From contig NZ_LFMD02000003.1 in NCBI RefSeq assembly GCF_015776785.2, positions 62,001 through 126,000 on the forward strand: 64,000 nucleotides of DNA. The letters are read 5' to 3'. The position numbers and the translations under genes were made by a program. The notes beneath the pieces were generated by a model, which worked only from the letters and a program-made list of their open reading frames with translations, searched no databases and was not told where the DNA came from. Below are positions 26,567 through 35,408 of this stretch, in pieces. Source of the stretch: Kitasatospora sp. SUK 42. Its GTDB lineage: Bacteria > Actinomycetota > Actinomycetes > Streptomycetales > Streptomycetaceae. Position 1 is the first letter of the stretch, and each line of letters opens with the position of its first letter.

Positions 26567-27177
26567 CAGTCTCCTCGCCAGCCTCGCAGCCGGCGGATCG
26601 GGTGGGCGAGGCTGGCGGCCAGTCGACGCGAGGACGGGGTGCCTATTCGGTCGGCACCGGCCAGGTCGGCCAGGAGCACGGCGATCATCTCGGCCTCCTG
26701 TTCCTCCACCGTGGCGAAGTTGCTCCGGGCCAGGCCGAGGGCCTGCGCTATCAGTTCCGGCGTCAACTCGGTGAAAAGGCCGGCCAGTCGGGACAGTTCG
26801 AGGTTGCCGGTGTGGCCGAGCAGGAGGTGGCCCAGCTCGTGCAGCTTGATCAGGTCCTGGTGCGCCGGGCTGGTGTGCTGCTCGTAGAACACGACGTCCA
26901 CGCTCGGCAGCGCGATCCACAGGCCGCAGGGGGCGTCGGATCCGAGCTCGGGCAGCGGTTCCATCGCGATCGGCCGGCCCCGCGATCGCGCCAACTCCTC
27001 CCGGAAGCCGTCCACCGTGAACGGGTCGGGCAGCTCGATCCCGGCGAGGATGCCCTCGCACCGCCTGCGCAGGTTCCGGGGCACGGGCATGGCGAACGGC
27101 GGATCCTTCGTGTAGGTGGATTTCGTGTAGGTGGACGACGAACCGTCACTCACCTTATCCCGGAAGGCCTTCTCCAC
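26566..27177 (-). CDS. ImmA/IrrE-type metallopeptidase
   Basis: 203 residues from GTG 27177; ATG 27091 (MPVPRN) is an alternative that would drop a leader containing a duplicated STYTK. The zinc site HELGHLLLGH and a downstream EEQEAEMIAVLLAD glutamate segment are those of ImmA/IrrE (M78) proteases. These typically cleave or antagonise a partner Xre repressor. Its gene overlaps the Xre gene upstream by 23 bases and the membrane-protein gene by 3, so the trio is tightly coupled. Confidence 0.85.
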   Translation of the reverse strand: MEKAFRDKVSDGSSSTYTKSTYTKDPPFAMPVPRNLRRRCEGILAGIELPDPFTVDGFREELARSRGRPIAMEPLPELGSDAPCGLWIALPSVDVVFYEQHTSPAHQDLIKLHELGHLLLGHTGNLELSRLAGLFTELTPELIAQALGLARSNFATVEEQEAEMIAVLLADLAGADRIGTPSSRRLAASLAHPIRRLRGWRGD

Positions 27178-27712
27178 TCCCGTCAGATCGATCCCGGTCG
27201 CCGCCGGTCGCGCCGGACGCCTCCTCCTCCAACGCCTTCAGCCGGTCGGCGAGTGCGACCAGCATGTGGAGGCTGTTGTCGGACAGCCCGGAGGCGCGCT
27301 GGGCGAGGCCGACCACCTCCGCGTTCCCGAGGACGGCCCGTAGACCCGCGAGCCGCTCCAGGCCTTGGAGTTGCTCGCCCACCAGCGCCGCTCGCGCGTC
27401 GTCGAGGAAGTAGGTGGCCCCGGAACGGATGCCGAAGGCGAGGCCCAGCCAGTCCAGCGTCTCGACCGTGGGGTTGGGCGCGTGGCCGTTCTGGGTCGAG
27501 GCCTGGTGCAGATTGCGGATGGTGTCCTTGGAGATGACGTTGCGTCCGGCGATCCGGTTGATCCGCTCGGCCAGCTCCCGGTATCCGGGCGCTCTCCCTC
27601 CGGCCCTGGAGGCCTCGCCCTGGATGAGGGCGTCGAGCCGCCCCGCGATCTTCCGGGCGCGGCCGGGGATCGGGTGCAGGTGCTCCGGGTTGCCGTCTTC
27701 CAGTCTCTCCAT
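27155..27712 (-). CDS. Xre-family regulator paired with ImmA/IrrE protease
   Basis: 185 residues from ATG 27712. The N-terminal half is a lambda-repressor-like helix-turn-helix (YRELAERINRIAGRNVISKDTIRNLHQ) and the C-terminal half is helical (LSDNSLHMLVALADRLKALEEEA), suitable for dimerisation. It is the natural target of the neighbouring ImmA/IrrE protease. The 190-bp region upstream, shared with a divergent LuxR-type gene, is unusually AT-rich and includes TTGACA on this strand (complement of 27777-27782). Confidence 0.82.
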   Translation of the reverse strand: MERLEDGNPEHLHPIPGRARKIAGRLDALIQGEASRAGGRAPGYRELAERINRIAGRNVISKDTIRNLHQASTQNGHAPNPTVETLDWLGLAFGIRSGATYFLDDARAALVGEQLQGLERLAGLRAVLGNAEVVGLAQRASGLSDNSLHMLVALADRLKALEEEASGATGGDRDRSDGSGEGLPG

Positions 27713-27835
27713 GTCGGCCGCCTCCGATCGTCCGGGGCGCTCAGAGTGCCCAAGGCGATTTTAGTAGTCGCATCGTTGTCAATTCAATCTGCGCGCCCGG
27801 TTCACCAACGCCAACCCCTACCCCCTGCAACCCAC

Positions 27836-27865
27836 TTGATCGGCTGAGGTCAAGAACCTTATGCT
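27836..27865 (+). promoter_or_regulatory. Candidate vegetative promoter of LuxR-type regulator
   Basis: TTGATC (27836-27841), an 18-base spacer and TATGCT (27860-27865), placed 38 bases before the ATG. Agrees with a primary sigma-factor promoter at 4 of 6 bases in each box. Confidence 0.4.
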
Positions 27866-27903
27866 GGTGGCGAATTTAATAGCCACGCGACCGGGGGTGG
27901 GTC

Positions 27904-28893
27904 ATGTTGGTCATTCTGGGGTTGGACAGCACGGCGGAGGCCGTCTACCGGGCGATGCTCTCGGATCCGGGCGGAAGCATGCAGAAGCTCTGCGATCAAC
28001 TGGGCATCTCGGAGAGCGTGGCGCGCGAGGCCCTGGACCGGCTCGCCGACCTACGGCTCCTGCGTCCCTCCCGGGACCTGCCCGGCACCTTGCAGCCGGT
28101 CAGCCCTGACCTCGGCCTCGAACTCCTCCTGCGGCGGCAGGAGGAGGAGCTCGCACACCGCCGGGAGCAGCTCGAACTGGGACGGGCCGCCGCGGCACGC
28201 GCGATCGCCGAGTACGCCGACCTGCGACCGGACGCCCCGTCCGCCACGACCGAGCGCCTGGTCGGGTTGGACGCCATCCAGTTCAAACTGGAGAACCTCG
28301 CGCGCGAGGTCTCCGAGGAGTGCCTGTCGGTGATGCCGGGCGGAGCCCAGTCGCAGGCCAGCCTGGACGCCTCCCGGCCACTGGACGAGGCGGCCATGCG
28401 CCGCGGGGTCTCGCTCCGGACGCTCTACCAGAACAGCGCGCACCACGACCCCGCGACCCTCGCCTACGCCCGGTGGATGACCGAGGAGGGTGGCGAGGTC
28501 CGCACCTGCCCGACGCTGCCGCCGCGGATGCTGGTCTTCGACCGCGAGGTCGCCGTCGTCCCGATCGATCCGTCCAACACCAGGCTCGGCGCCCTGTGCA
28601 CCCGCGAAGCCGGGATCATCGCCGCCTTGGTGACCCTCTTCGAACAGACCTGGCGCGCCGCCAGCCCGCTCGGCGTCGACGAGTCCAAGGACGCCCGGAC
28701 CGGACTCGGCGACACCGAGCGGGAACTGCTCACGCTGCTCGCGTCCGGCGTCACCGACGAGGTCGCCGCCCGCAAGCTGGGCATCTCGGCCCGCAGCGTC
28801 CGACGCCAGATGGCCGCGCTGATGGAGCGGCTCGACGCGTCAAGCCGCTTCGAAGCCGGGCTCAAGGCGGCCCAGCGCGGCTGGCTGGACTGA
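27904..28893 (+). CDS. TrmB-like / LuxR-type transcriptional regulator
   Basis: 329 residues from ATG 27904. An N-terminal winged helix (GSMQKLCDQLGISESVAREALDRL) and a helical linker resemble TrmB-like regulators. The central part (residues ~115-255) recalls the phospholipase-D-like region of that group. The C-terminal ~65 residues are a LuxR helix-turn-helix (LLTLLASGVTDEVAARKLGISARSV). Divergent from the Xre/ImmA/MAB_1171c operon and a plausible regulator of it. No effector is evident. Confidence 0.82.
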   Translation: MLVILGLDSTAEAVYRAMLSDPGGSMQKLCDQLGISESVAREALDRLADLRLLRPSRDLPGTLQPVSPDLGLELLLRRQEEELAHRREQLELGRAAAARAIAEYADLRPDAPSATTERLVGLDAIQFKLENLAREVSEECLSVMPGGAQSQASLDASRPLDEAAMRRGVSLRTLYQNSAHHDPATLAYARWMTEEGGEVRTCPTLPPRMLVFDREVAVVPIDPSNTRLGALCTREAGIIAALVTLFEQTWRAASPLGVDESKDARTGLGDTERELLTLLASGVTDEVAARKLGISARSVRRQMAALMERLDASSRFEAGLKAAQRGWLD

Positions 28894-28925
28894 CAAGGCC
28901 CAAGGGGACCAAAGGGTCCAAGGCG

Positions 28926-29393
28926 TCAGCTCGCCAGTGGCTTGACCCAGCGGCTCCACTGCGGCTCGGGGTGGTAGCCGGCGGACTGCCAGGTGCGGTG
29001 GCCGAGGGCGTTGTCGTCCAGCACCATCGCGTCCGCGCGACGGCCGCCGAGGGTGGCGAAGCGCTCCTCGGCGGCCGCCAGCAGGGCGGCGCCGATGCCC
29101 CGGCGACGGTGCCCGGGGTCGACGGCGAGGCGGTAGAGGTGGCAGCGCCAACCGTCCCAGCCCGCGATGACGGTGCCGAGCAGGACCGCCGGGCCGGCCG
29201 CCGCCGAGCCATCCGCCGCCGGGCCGTCCGCCGCCGTGGCGACGATCAGGCAGTCCGGGTCCCGGGCGAGCAGCGCCGCCACTCCGGCCTCGTCGTCCGT
29301 GATGCTGGTGCCCTTGGCGGCCCGCGCCCAGAGGGCGAGCACGGCGGGGATCTCGTCGGAGGTGGCGGGGCGCAGCGCGATCTGTTCGGTCAT
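28926..29393 (-). CDS. GNAT-family N-acetyltransferase
   Basis: 155 residues from ATG 29393. Acetyl-CoA-binding motif A is clear: LAVDPGHRRRGIGAALLAA (Q/R-x2-G-x-G/A). The tail has NALGHRTWQSAGY, the usual motif B. An Ala/Gly/Ser-rich insert (duplicated AADG) sits in the beta4 region. Substrate unknown. Convergent with the LuxR-type gene. Confidence 0.9.
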   Translation of the reverse strand: MTEQIALRPATSDEIPAVLALWARAAKGTSITDDEAGVAALLARDPDCLIVATAADGPAADGSAAAGPAVLLGTVIAGWDGWRCHLYRLAVDPGHRRRGIGAALLAAAEERFATLGGRRADAMVLDDNALGHRTWQSAGYHPEPQWSRWVKPLAS

Positions 29394-29451
29394 GGCGGCC
29401 TGTCTAACAGGCCGTTCCGCCCCGCCACCCGGAATTTCAGCCCGTGGACGG

Positions 29452-30123
29452 TCAGCCGAGGCGCCACACCGTGGTGGTCTTGACCGAGGTGTCCTCCAGG
29501 TCCGCGACCACCGGCACCTGGTACGCCGCCACCGCCGTGAACCGGTCCCGGGGCAGGTAGGCCCGGCCCGGGTCGCCGACGATCACGGTGGCCCCGCGCG
29601 CGGCGGCCCGTTCCAGGAACGGCAGGAAGCGGGCGGCCATGGCCCGTTCGTAGAACACGTCCCCGGCCAGCACCACCTCGGCCGGGGCGCCGTCCCCGTC
29701 GACCAGGTCGACCAGCGCGCCGTCCACCCGTACGCCGTTGACCTCGGCGTTCAGGCCGATGGCGGACACCGCGAAGGCGTCGATCTCGGCGGCCCGGACG
29801 TCCTTCGCCCCCCGCAGCGCGGCCGCCACCCCGACCAGTCCGGATCCGGCGGCGATGTCCAACACCGCCCGTCCGTCGACGAGTTCGGGGTGGTCGAGCA
29901 CGTAGCGGGCGACCGCGACCCCGCCCGCCCAGGCGAACGCCCAGAACGGCGGCGGCAGTCCGGCCCCGCCGCGCTCGCGCTCGGTGGTCTCCCACAGGGC
30001 GATGGCGTCCTCGGCCATGTGCAGTCGGATCTCGGGTACGAAGGGGACGGGCTTCAGCTCGGTCTCCCGCCGGATGAAGGCAAGATCGGCGCCCGCCTGG
30101 AGAGTTGGCAGCTCACTCGGCAT
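29452..30123 (-). CDS. METTL20/Nnt1-like class I methyltransferase
   Basis: 223 residues from ATG 30123. SAM-binding motif I is VLDIAAGSGLVGVAAA (~residue 88), preceded by the PPPFWAFAWAGGVAVARYV block typical of the ETF-beta lysine methyltransferase/PrmA-like family; DVFYERAMA follows. Probably modifies a protein or small amine in the cytoplasm. Stands between a GNAT gene and paaK on the same strand. Confidence 0.85.
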   Translation of the reverse strand: MPSELPTLQAGADLAFIRRETELKPVPFVPEIRLHMAEDAIALWETTERERGGAGLPPPFWAFAWAGGVAVARYVLDHPELVDGRAVLDIAAGSGLVGVAAALRGAKDVRAAEIDAFAVSAIGLNAEVNGVRVDGALVDLVDGDGAPAEVVLAGDVFYERAMAARFLPFLERAAARGATVIVGDPGRAYLPRDRFTAVAAYQVPVVADLEDTSVKTTTVWRLG

Positions 30124-30158
30124 GCCCCGCAGCATAGAGCCCGTGCCGGGACACCCGC

Positions 30159-31526
30159 TCACCCGCGCTCGTCCACCACCCGCCTGATCTTGCCGACCGA
30201 GCGCTCCAGCGTGTACGGGTCCACCACCTCGACCGCGACCGAGACGCCCACCCCGTCCTTCACCGCCCGGACGATCCCCGCCCGCGCCGCCTCCCGCAGC
30301 TCGGCGGACGACTCCGGGCGGGCCTCCACCCGTACCGTCAGGTGGTCCATCCGCCCCTGCCTGGTCAGCCGCAGCTGGAAGTGCGGGGCGACGCCCGGGG
30401 TGCGCAGCAGGATCTCCTCGATCTGGGTCGGGAAGAGGTTCACCCCGCGCAGGATGATCATGTCGTCGCTGCGCCCGGTGACCTTCTCCATCCGCCGGAA
30501 GGCCGGGCGGGCGGTGCCGGGCAGCAGCCGGCTGAGGTCGCGGGTGCGGTAGCGGATGACCGGCAGCGCCTCCTTGGTGAGCGAGGTGAAGACCAGCTCG
30601 CCGCTCCCGCCCTCCGGCACCACCTGGTCGGTGAACGGGTCCACCACCTCCGGGTAGAAGTGGTCCTCCCAGATGTGCAGCCCGTCCTTGGTCTCCACGC
30701 ACTCCTGCGCGATGCCGGGGCCGACCACCTCGGAGAGGCCGTAGATGTCGACGGCGTGCAGGTCGAGCCGCTCCTCGATCTCGCGCCGCATCTCCTCCGT
30801 CCACGGCTCGGCGCCGAAGATGCCGACCTGGAGCGAGCTCTCGCGCGGGTCGACGCCCTGGCGCTCGAACTCGTCCAGCAGGGTGAGCAGGTAGGACGGG
30901 GTAACCATGATGATCTCGGGGCGGAAGTCGCAGATCAGCTGCACCTGCCGGGCGGTCATGCCACCGGAGGCCGGGATGACCGTGCAGCCGGCCCGCTCGG
31001 CGCCGTAGTGCGCGCCCAGGCCGCCGGTGAACAGCCCGTAGCCGTACGCGATGTGCACCTTGTGGCCGGGCCGGCCGCCGGCGGCGCGGATCGAGCGGGC
31101 GACCACGTCGGCCCACATGGACAGGTCGTTCTCGGTGTAGCCGACGACGGTCGGCCGGCCGGTGGTGCCGCTGGAGGCGTGGATCCGGCGGACCCTCTCC
31201 ATCGGGACGGCGAACATGCCGAACGGGTAGCCCTCGCGCAGGTCGGCCTTGGTGGTGAAGGGGAAGCGGGCGAGGTCGTCCAGGGTGCGGCAGTCCTCGG
31301 GGTGCACGCCCGCGGCGTCGAACTTGCGGCGGTAGAGCTCGACGTTGTCGTACGCGTGCCGCAGGGTGGCCCGGAGTCGGGTGAGCTGGTGGGCGCGCAG
31401 TTCGTCGACGCCCATCCGCTCGCCGGCGTCCAGGAGTGCGGGCGGGATCGGCTCCCCCAGGCGCCGGCGCGGCAGGCGTGGGCGCGGGTCGGGTGCGCTG
31501 CCGGTCTCGGGTGCGCTGCCGGTCAT
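30159..31526 (-). CDS. paaK: Phenylacetate-CoA ligase
   Basis: 455 residues from ATG 31526 with AAGGAG upstream. ANL-family adenylating enzyme: ATP motif SSGTTGRPTVVGY, YGLSEVVGPGIAQEC, IRYRTRDLS, and C-terminal GRSDDMIILRGVNLFPTQIEE with KIRR near the end. The order and spacing are those of PaaK, which activates phenylacetate to its CoA thioester. No other paa genes are visible, so aryl-CoA ligase with a different acid is possible. Confidence 0.93.
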   Translation of the reverse strand: MTGSAPETGSAPDPRPRLPRRRLGEPIPPALLDAGERMGVDELRAHQLTRLRATLRHAYDNVELYRRKFDAAGVHPEDCRTLDDLARFPFTTKADLREGYPFGMFAVPMERVRRIHASSGTTGRPTVVGYTENDLSMWADVVARSIRAAGGRPGHKVHIAYGYGLFTGGLGAHYGAERAGCTVIPASGGMTARQVQLICDFRPEIIMVTPSYLLTLLDEFERQGVDPRESSLQVGIFGAEPWTEEMRREIEERLDLHAVDIYGLSEVVGPGIAQECVETKDGLHIWEDHFYPEVVDPFTDQVVPEGGSGELVFTSLTKEALPVIRYRTRDLSRLLPGTARPAFRRMEKVTGRSDDMIILRGVNLFPTQIEEILLRTPGVAPHFQLRLTRQGRMDHLTVRVEARPESSAELREAARAGIVRAVKDGVGVSVAVEVVDPYTLERSVGKIRRVVDERG

Positions 31527-31802
31527 CGTCGCTCCTTCGCAGGTCGGCCGATCACGGGCGCCCAACCGATCGTTCGGTCAGGGCAAGCCCAGGCCAAGTA
31601 ACCCAGCACCCGAACCACCTGTCAAGGGATCGCACAGCGGTTACGGAATGTGAAGTTCCGGTGCTTTCCTGTCGGGATCGCTCCACTCGCTTGGTTAGCT
31701 GATATGAAAATCATTACGGAAGTTTGACCTGCTCACGGCCGCTTCCGGCCCGGGCGCGTGGTTCAGTAGTGCGGCTTCCCCCCGCACCCCGGAGTGATCA
31801 CC

Positions 31803-33347
31803 GTGTCCTCGACCCCTGCCCTGGTCAGCGCGCTGCGCGAACTCGGCGACCGGCCCGCCGTCGTCGCCGACGGGCGCGCGATCAGCGGCATCGGCCTGCT
31901 GCTCGGCGTCTCCCCGCCAGGCGGCCTGCCCCGCACCCTCGCCGAGCGGGTCGCCGAGCACGCCGCCCTGCCGCCCTCCGCCGCCCGGGCCGCCGAACAG
32001 CGGCTCCGGCACTGGGCCGGCGTCCTCGGCCCGCCGCCGATACGGCACACCCTGCTGCACCCCGCCACCGACCTCGCCGTCGAGCTCGCCCTCGCCACCC
32101 TGCTGGCCGGCGGCACCGTGCACTGCGCCGACCCCGAGCAGCACCCCGACGCCCAGCTCGCCGCCGTCGCCGCCAACGGCACCACCCACCTCAGCCTGCC
32201 CTCCGCCCTGCTCTGGCGGCTCAGCCGCCGGCCCGGCCTGGCCGAGCACGACCTCGGCGCCCTGCGGCTCGTCCTGCACGTCGGCCCCGAACCCCGGCAG
32301 GACGACGTGTACGCCGCCGTCGAGGCGCTCGGCGCCGTCCTGGCCCACGTCCGCGCCCCGCACAGCCAGGCCGAGGCCGCCGACCGCCGGCTGCGCGCCG
32401 ACGCCACGGCCGCCACCGCCGCCGCCTGGAAGCACAGCATCGGCGTCACCGCCGAACAGGTCACCGAGTTCGGCGCCCACCTCGACCGGGCCGTCCTCAC
32501 CGCGCTGCTGCACACCCTCCAGCAGGGCGGCGTGCTCACCGAACCCCAACGAGGCTGGTCCGAGCCCGAGTTGCTGGCCACCGCCCTCGTCACCCCCGCC
32601 CAGCGCCCCCGGGTCGGCCGCTGGCTGGACGCGCTCGCCCGGCACGGCCTGATCGCCCGCCACGACGGCGGCGCCCAGGGCCCGATCTTCCACGGCGGGC
32701 CCGAACTCACCGCGGCCGAGGTCCGCGAGGCCTGGCGTCCGGCCGCCGAGGCCTGGGCCGACGGCCTCGGCCCGGCCGCCGCCCTGGACCGGGTACGGCG
32801 CGGCGCGCTGCGGCTGCCCCGGCTCATCACCGGCGCCGAGGCACCCCGGCCCGCCGCCGCACCGGTCCGCTGGGCCGCCGCCCGCGGCTACCTCGGCGCC
32901 GCCCTCGGCGCGCTGGTGCGCGGCACCGCCGAGGCCCACGAGGGGCCGGAGCCGCTGCGGGTGCTCGAACTCGACCGCGACGGCTCCGAGACCGGCATCG
33001 CCCGGGCCCTGGCCGCCCGCCCCCGCCAGAACGCCGACCACCACCTCACCCCGGACGGCGGCCGCTACGACGTCGTGGTGGCCACCGCCACCGGGCGGCC
33101 GGAGGAGGAGGTCCCGGCGCTGGTCGGCCTCCTCTCCCCCGGCGGCCGGCTGCTGCTGCTCGCACCCGTCGCCGAGCAGCTCGACCTGCTGATCACCGGC
33201 GACGCCCTCGGCCTGACCGCCCACCCCGCCGAACGGTGGCGGGCCGCGCTCACCGCCGCGGGGTGCCCGACCGTCCTCACCCTGCCGGAGGACGGGCACC
33301 CGATGGGGCTGCTGGGGCAGGGGCTGTTCGCCGCCCGGGTGGACTGA
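31803..33347 (+). CDS. Degenerate adenylation-like plus methyltransferase-like fusion protein
   Basis: 514 residues from GTG 31803 (GGAG 8 bases upstream). Residues ~60-200 follow the AMP-binding fold of acyl-CoA synthetases (ALATLLAGGTVHCADPEQ, VTHLSLPSALLWRL-type strand) but lack the ATP-binding SSGTTG loop. Residues ~215-300 resemble the helical lead-in of polyketide-synthase methyltransferases (RVGRWLDALARHGLI). The end keeps a methyltransferase topology (LRVLELDRDGSE, LVGLLSPGGRLLLLAP) without the GxGxG loop. A pseudo-enzyme or carrier-binding protein is inference. Divergent from paaK. Confidence 0.5.
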   Translation: MSSTPALVSALRELGDRPAVVADGRAISGIGLLLGVSPPGGLPRTLAERVAEHAALPPSAARAAEQRLRHWAGVLGPPPIRHTLLHPATDLAVELALATLLAGGTVHCADPEQHPDAQLAAVAANGTTHLSLPSALLWRLSRRPGLAEHDLGALRLVLHVGPEPRQDDVYAAVEALGAVLAHVRAPHSQAEAADRRLRADATAATAAAWKHSIGVTAEQVTEFGAHLDRAVLTALLHTLQQGGVLTEPQRGWSEPELLATALVTPAQRPRVGRWLDALARHGLIARHDGGAQGPIFHGGPELTAAEVREAWRPAAEAWADGLGPAAALDRVRRGALRLPRLITGAEAPRPAAAPVRWAAARGYLGAALGALVRGTAEAHEGPEPLRVLELDRDGSETGIARALAARPRQNADHHLTPDGGRYDVVVATATGRPEEEVPALVGLLSPGGRLLLLAPVAEQLDLLITGDALGLTAHPAERWRAALTAAGCPTVLTLPEDGHPMGLLGQGLFAARVD

Positions 33348-33445
33348 ACCTGACCGTGCGTCCGGCGGCAGGACCCGACCGTGCGCCCGACGGCTGGTCC
33401 GGACCAAGGCTGGACGGCCACCGTCAGCGGGCTACGATCAACGCC

Positions 33446-33844
33446 ATGGCCGCTTCCGTGCGCTCGATCCGCTCGATCCGCTCGATCCGCTCCCGGGCCT
33501 CACTGGGCTCGATCGCCTCCATCGGTTCCATCGGCGCGGTGCTGTCGATCGGCTCGGTCACCTCCGTGCTGTCGGTCGGCTCGGTCGGGTCCGCGCTCTC
33601 CCTCGGATCGGCGGGCAGCATCCTGTCCATCGGCTCCGCCGGCAGCGTCCTGTCGATCGGCTCGGCCGGATCCGTACTCTCCCTCGGATCGGCCGGCAGC
33701 GTGCTGTCGATCGGCTCGGTCGGCTCCGTCCGCCGCGTGCTGTCGGCCTCCTGGCCCAGCATCGAATCCCTGCTGCCGATGCGAGCGCGCCGGTCCGTAC
33801 GGTCCCGCTTCCCCGGCTTCGGCCCGCCCGTGACCAACCGGTGA
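33446..33844 (+). CDS. Nonapeptide-repeat (AGSVLSIGS) small protein
   Basis: 132 residues from ATG 33446. The start repeats R-S-I three times. Residues 29-91 are seven tandem 9-residue units with consensus [AVI]-G-S-[VIA]-L-S-[IVL]-G-S, plus a degenerate eighth, and then a basic tail (MRARRSVRSRF). Every third position is small or Ser/Gly and the others aliphatic. This could form membrane helices with small-residue packing or a stacked beta-solenoid. No family is recognised. Precedes a ROK regulator. Confidence 0.55.
   Translation: MAASVRSIRSIRSIRSRASLGSIASIGSIGAVLSIGSVTSVLSVGSVGSALSLGSAGSILSIGSAGSVLSIGSAGSVLSLGSAGSVLSIGSVGSVRRVLSASWPSIESLLPMRARRSVRSRFPGFGPPVTNR
33530..33718 (+). repeat. Seven tandem 27-bp coding repeats
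   Basis: Seven in-frame 27-base units, each encoding one nonapeptide; several neighbouring units share long identical stretches (for example ggatcggc.ggcag.). Preceded at 33461-33493 by 9-base CGCTCGATC repeats. Confidence 0.85.
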
Positions 33845-34091
33845 AGCCCGGGTCACGCACCGCCACCCGATCAGTACCATTTCGATACCGAAGCCCGGGT
33901 GAGCTGCGGGAATCCTCGCGGCCCGGGCAGGTACCCGGGTAGGCTCCGGCTTGTCCACCGGGCCTTCGTGCGGGCGGCGCCGCGCCGCCCGTGCCGCGTT
34001 CCGTGGCACACCCCCCGCGGGCCATTCGGTGGGTTCCGCGCACTCGACACCGCGCGCCAGGGCAGTCGCGCGAACGGCGAAGGGCATCGCA

Positions 34092-35255
34092 TTGGCGGAT
34101 CGGCTCACCGGAGGAGACTCCTCGCTGCTGCGGCGGATCAACGCGGCGGTCACGCTTCGGGCGCTGCGGACCGGCCACTCCGTGACCCTCACTCAGCTCG
34201 TCGGCGAGACCGGCCTCTCCCGGCCTACCGTCGAGGGCGTGATCGAGGGTCTGGTCGAGACCGGCCTGGTGGCCGAGGTCGAACAGCCCCGGGAGGACGG
34301 CCAGCCGGGCACCGGCCGCCGCGGCCGCCCGGCCCGCTGGTTCCGTTTCCGCGCCGAGGCCGGGCACATCCTCGGCATCGAGATCGGCGTCCACGACATC
34401 CGGGTCATCCTCGCCGACCTCACCGGCGAGGTGGTGGGCAGTCACTTCAAGCCGGTGGACGAGACCCTCGACGCCGAGGAACGGCTCGCCGCCGTCCGCA
34501 CCGCCGTCGCCGAGGTGCTGCGCAAGGGCGGGATCTCCCGGGACAACCTGTGGTCCGTCGGCATCGGCACCCCCGGCATCGTCGACCGCGAGGGCACCAT
34601 CCAGCTCGGCACCGCGATGCCCGGCTGGACCGGCCTGGACCTCGGCGCCCGGCTGCGGCGCTCCTTCCGCTGCCCCGTCCTGATCGAGAACGACGCCAAC
34701 CTCGCCGCCATCGCCGAACACTGGCAGGGCGCGGCGGTCGGCGCCGACGACGTGGTCTTCGTCATGGCCGGTCTCAGCCCCGGCGCCGGCTCGCTGATCA
34801 ACGGCAAGCTGCACCGCGGCTTCGGCGGCGCGGCCGGCGAGATCGGCGCGCTCCACCTGCTCGGGCAGGAGGTCACCCCGGAACGGCTGCTCTCCACCAC
34901 CGGCAAGCCGCTCAACCCGCTGGACGAGGCCGCGGTCGCCCGCGTGCTGCGGCTGGCCCGGGAGGGCGACGAGGTCGCGAAGGTCGCGATGGACCGTTTC
35001 CTCACCCGCCTGGTGCAGAGCGTCGCCGCGCTGGTCCTGGCCATAGACCCGCAGCTGGTGGTGGTCGGCGGCTGGGCGGCCGGGCTGGACGGCGTGCTGG
35101 AGCCGCTGCGCGAGCGCCTGGCCCAGTTCACCCTGCGCGCGCCCGAGGTGGCGCTGGCGGCGCTGGGCTCGGAGGTCGTCGCCATGGGCGCCCTGCGGGT
35201 GGCCATGGACCACGTCGAGGACCAGCTCTTCGCCGTCGACCCACCGCGGGCGTAG
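34092..35255 (+). CDS. ROK-family transcriptional regulator
   Basis: About 387 residues from TTG 34092; the upstream sequence reads as Arg/Ala-rich and does not look coding, but an earlier start cannot be excluded. An N-terminal winged helix (LTQLVGETGLSRPTVEGVIEGLV) is followed by the ROK sugar-kinase-like fold: GIEIGVHDIRVILADL, GIGTPGIVD, ENDANLAAIAEHWQG and GGAAGEIGALHLLG. The kinase-type catalytic loop carries ENDAN as in repressors. Probably senses a sugar or derivative. Its operon targets are not apparent. Confidence 0.88.
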   Translation: MADRLTGGDSSLLRRINAAVTLRALRTGHSVTLTQLVGETGLSRPTVEGVIEGLVETGLVAEVEQPREDGQPGTGRRGRPARWFRFRAEAGHILGIEIGVHDIRVILADLTGEVVGSHFKPVDETLDAEERLAAVRTAVAEVLRKGGISRDNLWSVGIGTPGIVDREGTIQLGTAMPGWTGLDLGARLRRSFRCPVLIENDANLAAIAEHWQGAAVGADDVVFVMAGLSPGAGSLINGKLHRGFGGAAGEIGALHLLGQEVTPERLLSTTGKPLNPLDEAAVARVLRLAREGDEVAKVAMDRFLTRLVQSVAALVLAIDPQLVVVGGWAAGLDGVLEPLRERLAQFTLRAPEVALAALGSEVVAMGALRVAMDHVEDQLFAVDPPRA

Positions 35256-35353
35256 ACCCGGGGCGGGTCGGGCGGAGCGGCGGGCCGGGGCCGTGGGACG
35301 GGGCCGCAGGCCCGTCTCCGCAACGGCCGCCGCAACGGCCCGCGCAACGGCAA

Positions 35354-35384
35354 AGGCCCGGACGCCGCTGGGGCGTCCGGGCCT
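35354..35384. terminator. Intrinsic terminator between ROK and GntR genes
   Basis: Perfect 13-bp stem (AGGCCCGGACGCC and complement) with a GCTGG loop between convergent genes. Confidence 0.75.
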
Positions 35385-35408
35385 CGACCTGAGGGTGTCG
35401 GAAATGGT

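Noticed and set aside
31695..33407. 570-codon minus-strand frame opposite the fusion protein
   Set aside because: Gly/Val/Ala-rich antisense artefact without start signals.
33530..33718. Possible CRISPR-like array from regular repeats
   Set aside because: Units are 27 bp, contiguous, lack spacers and keep a reading frame, so this is a protein repeat.
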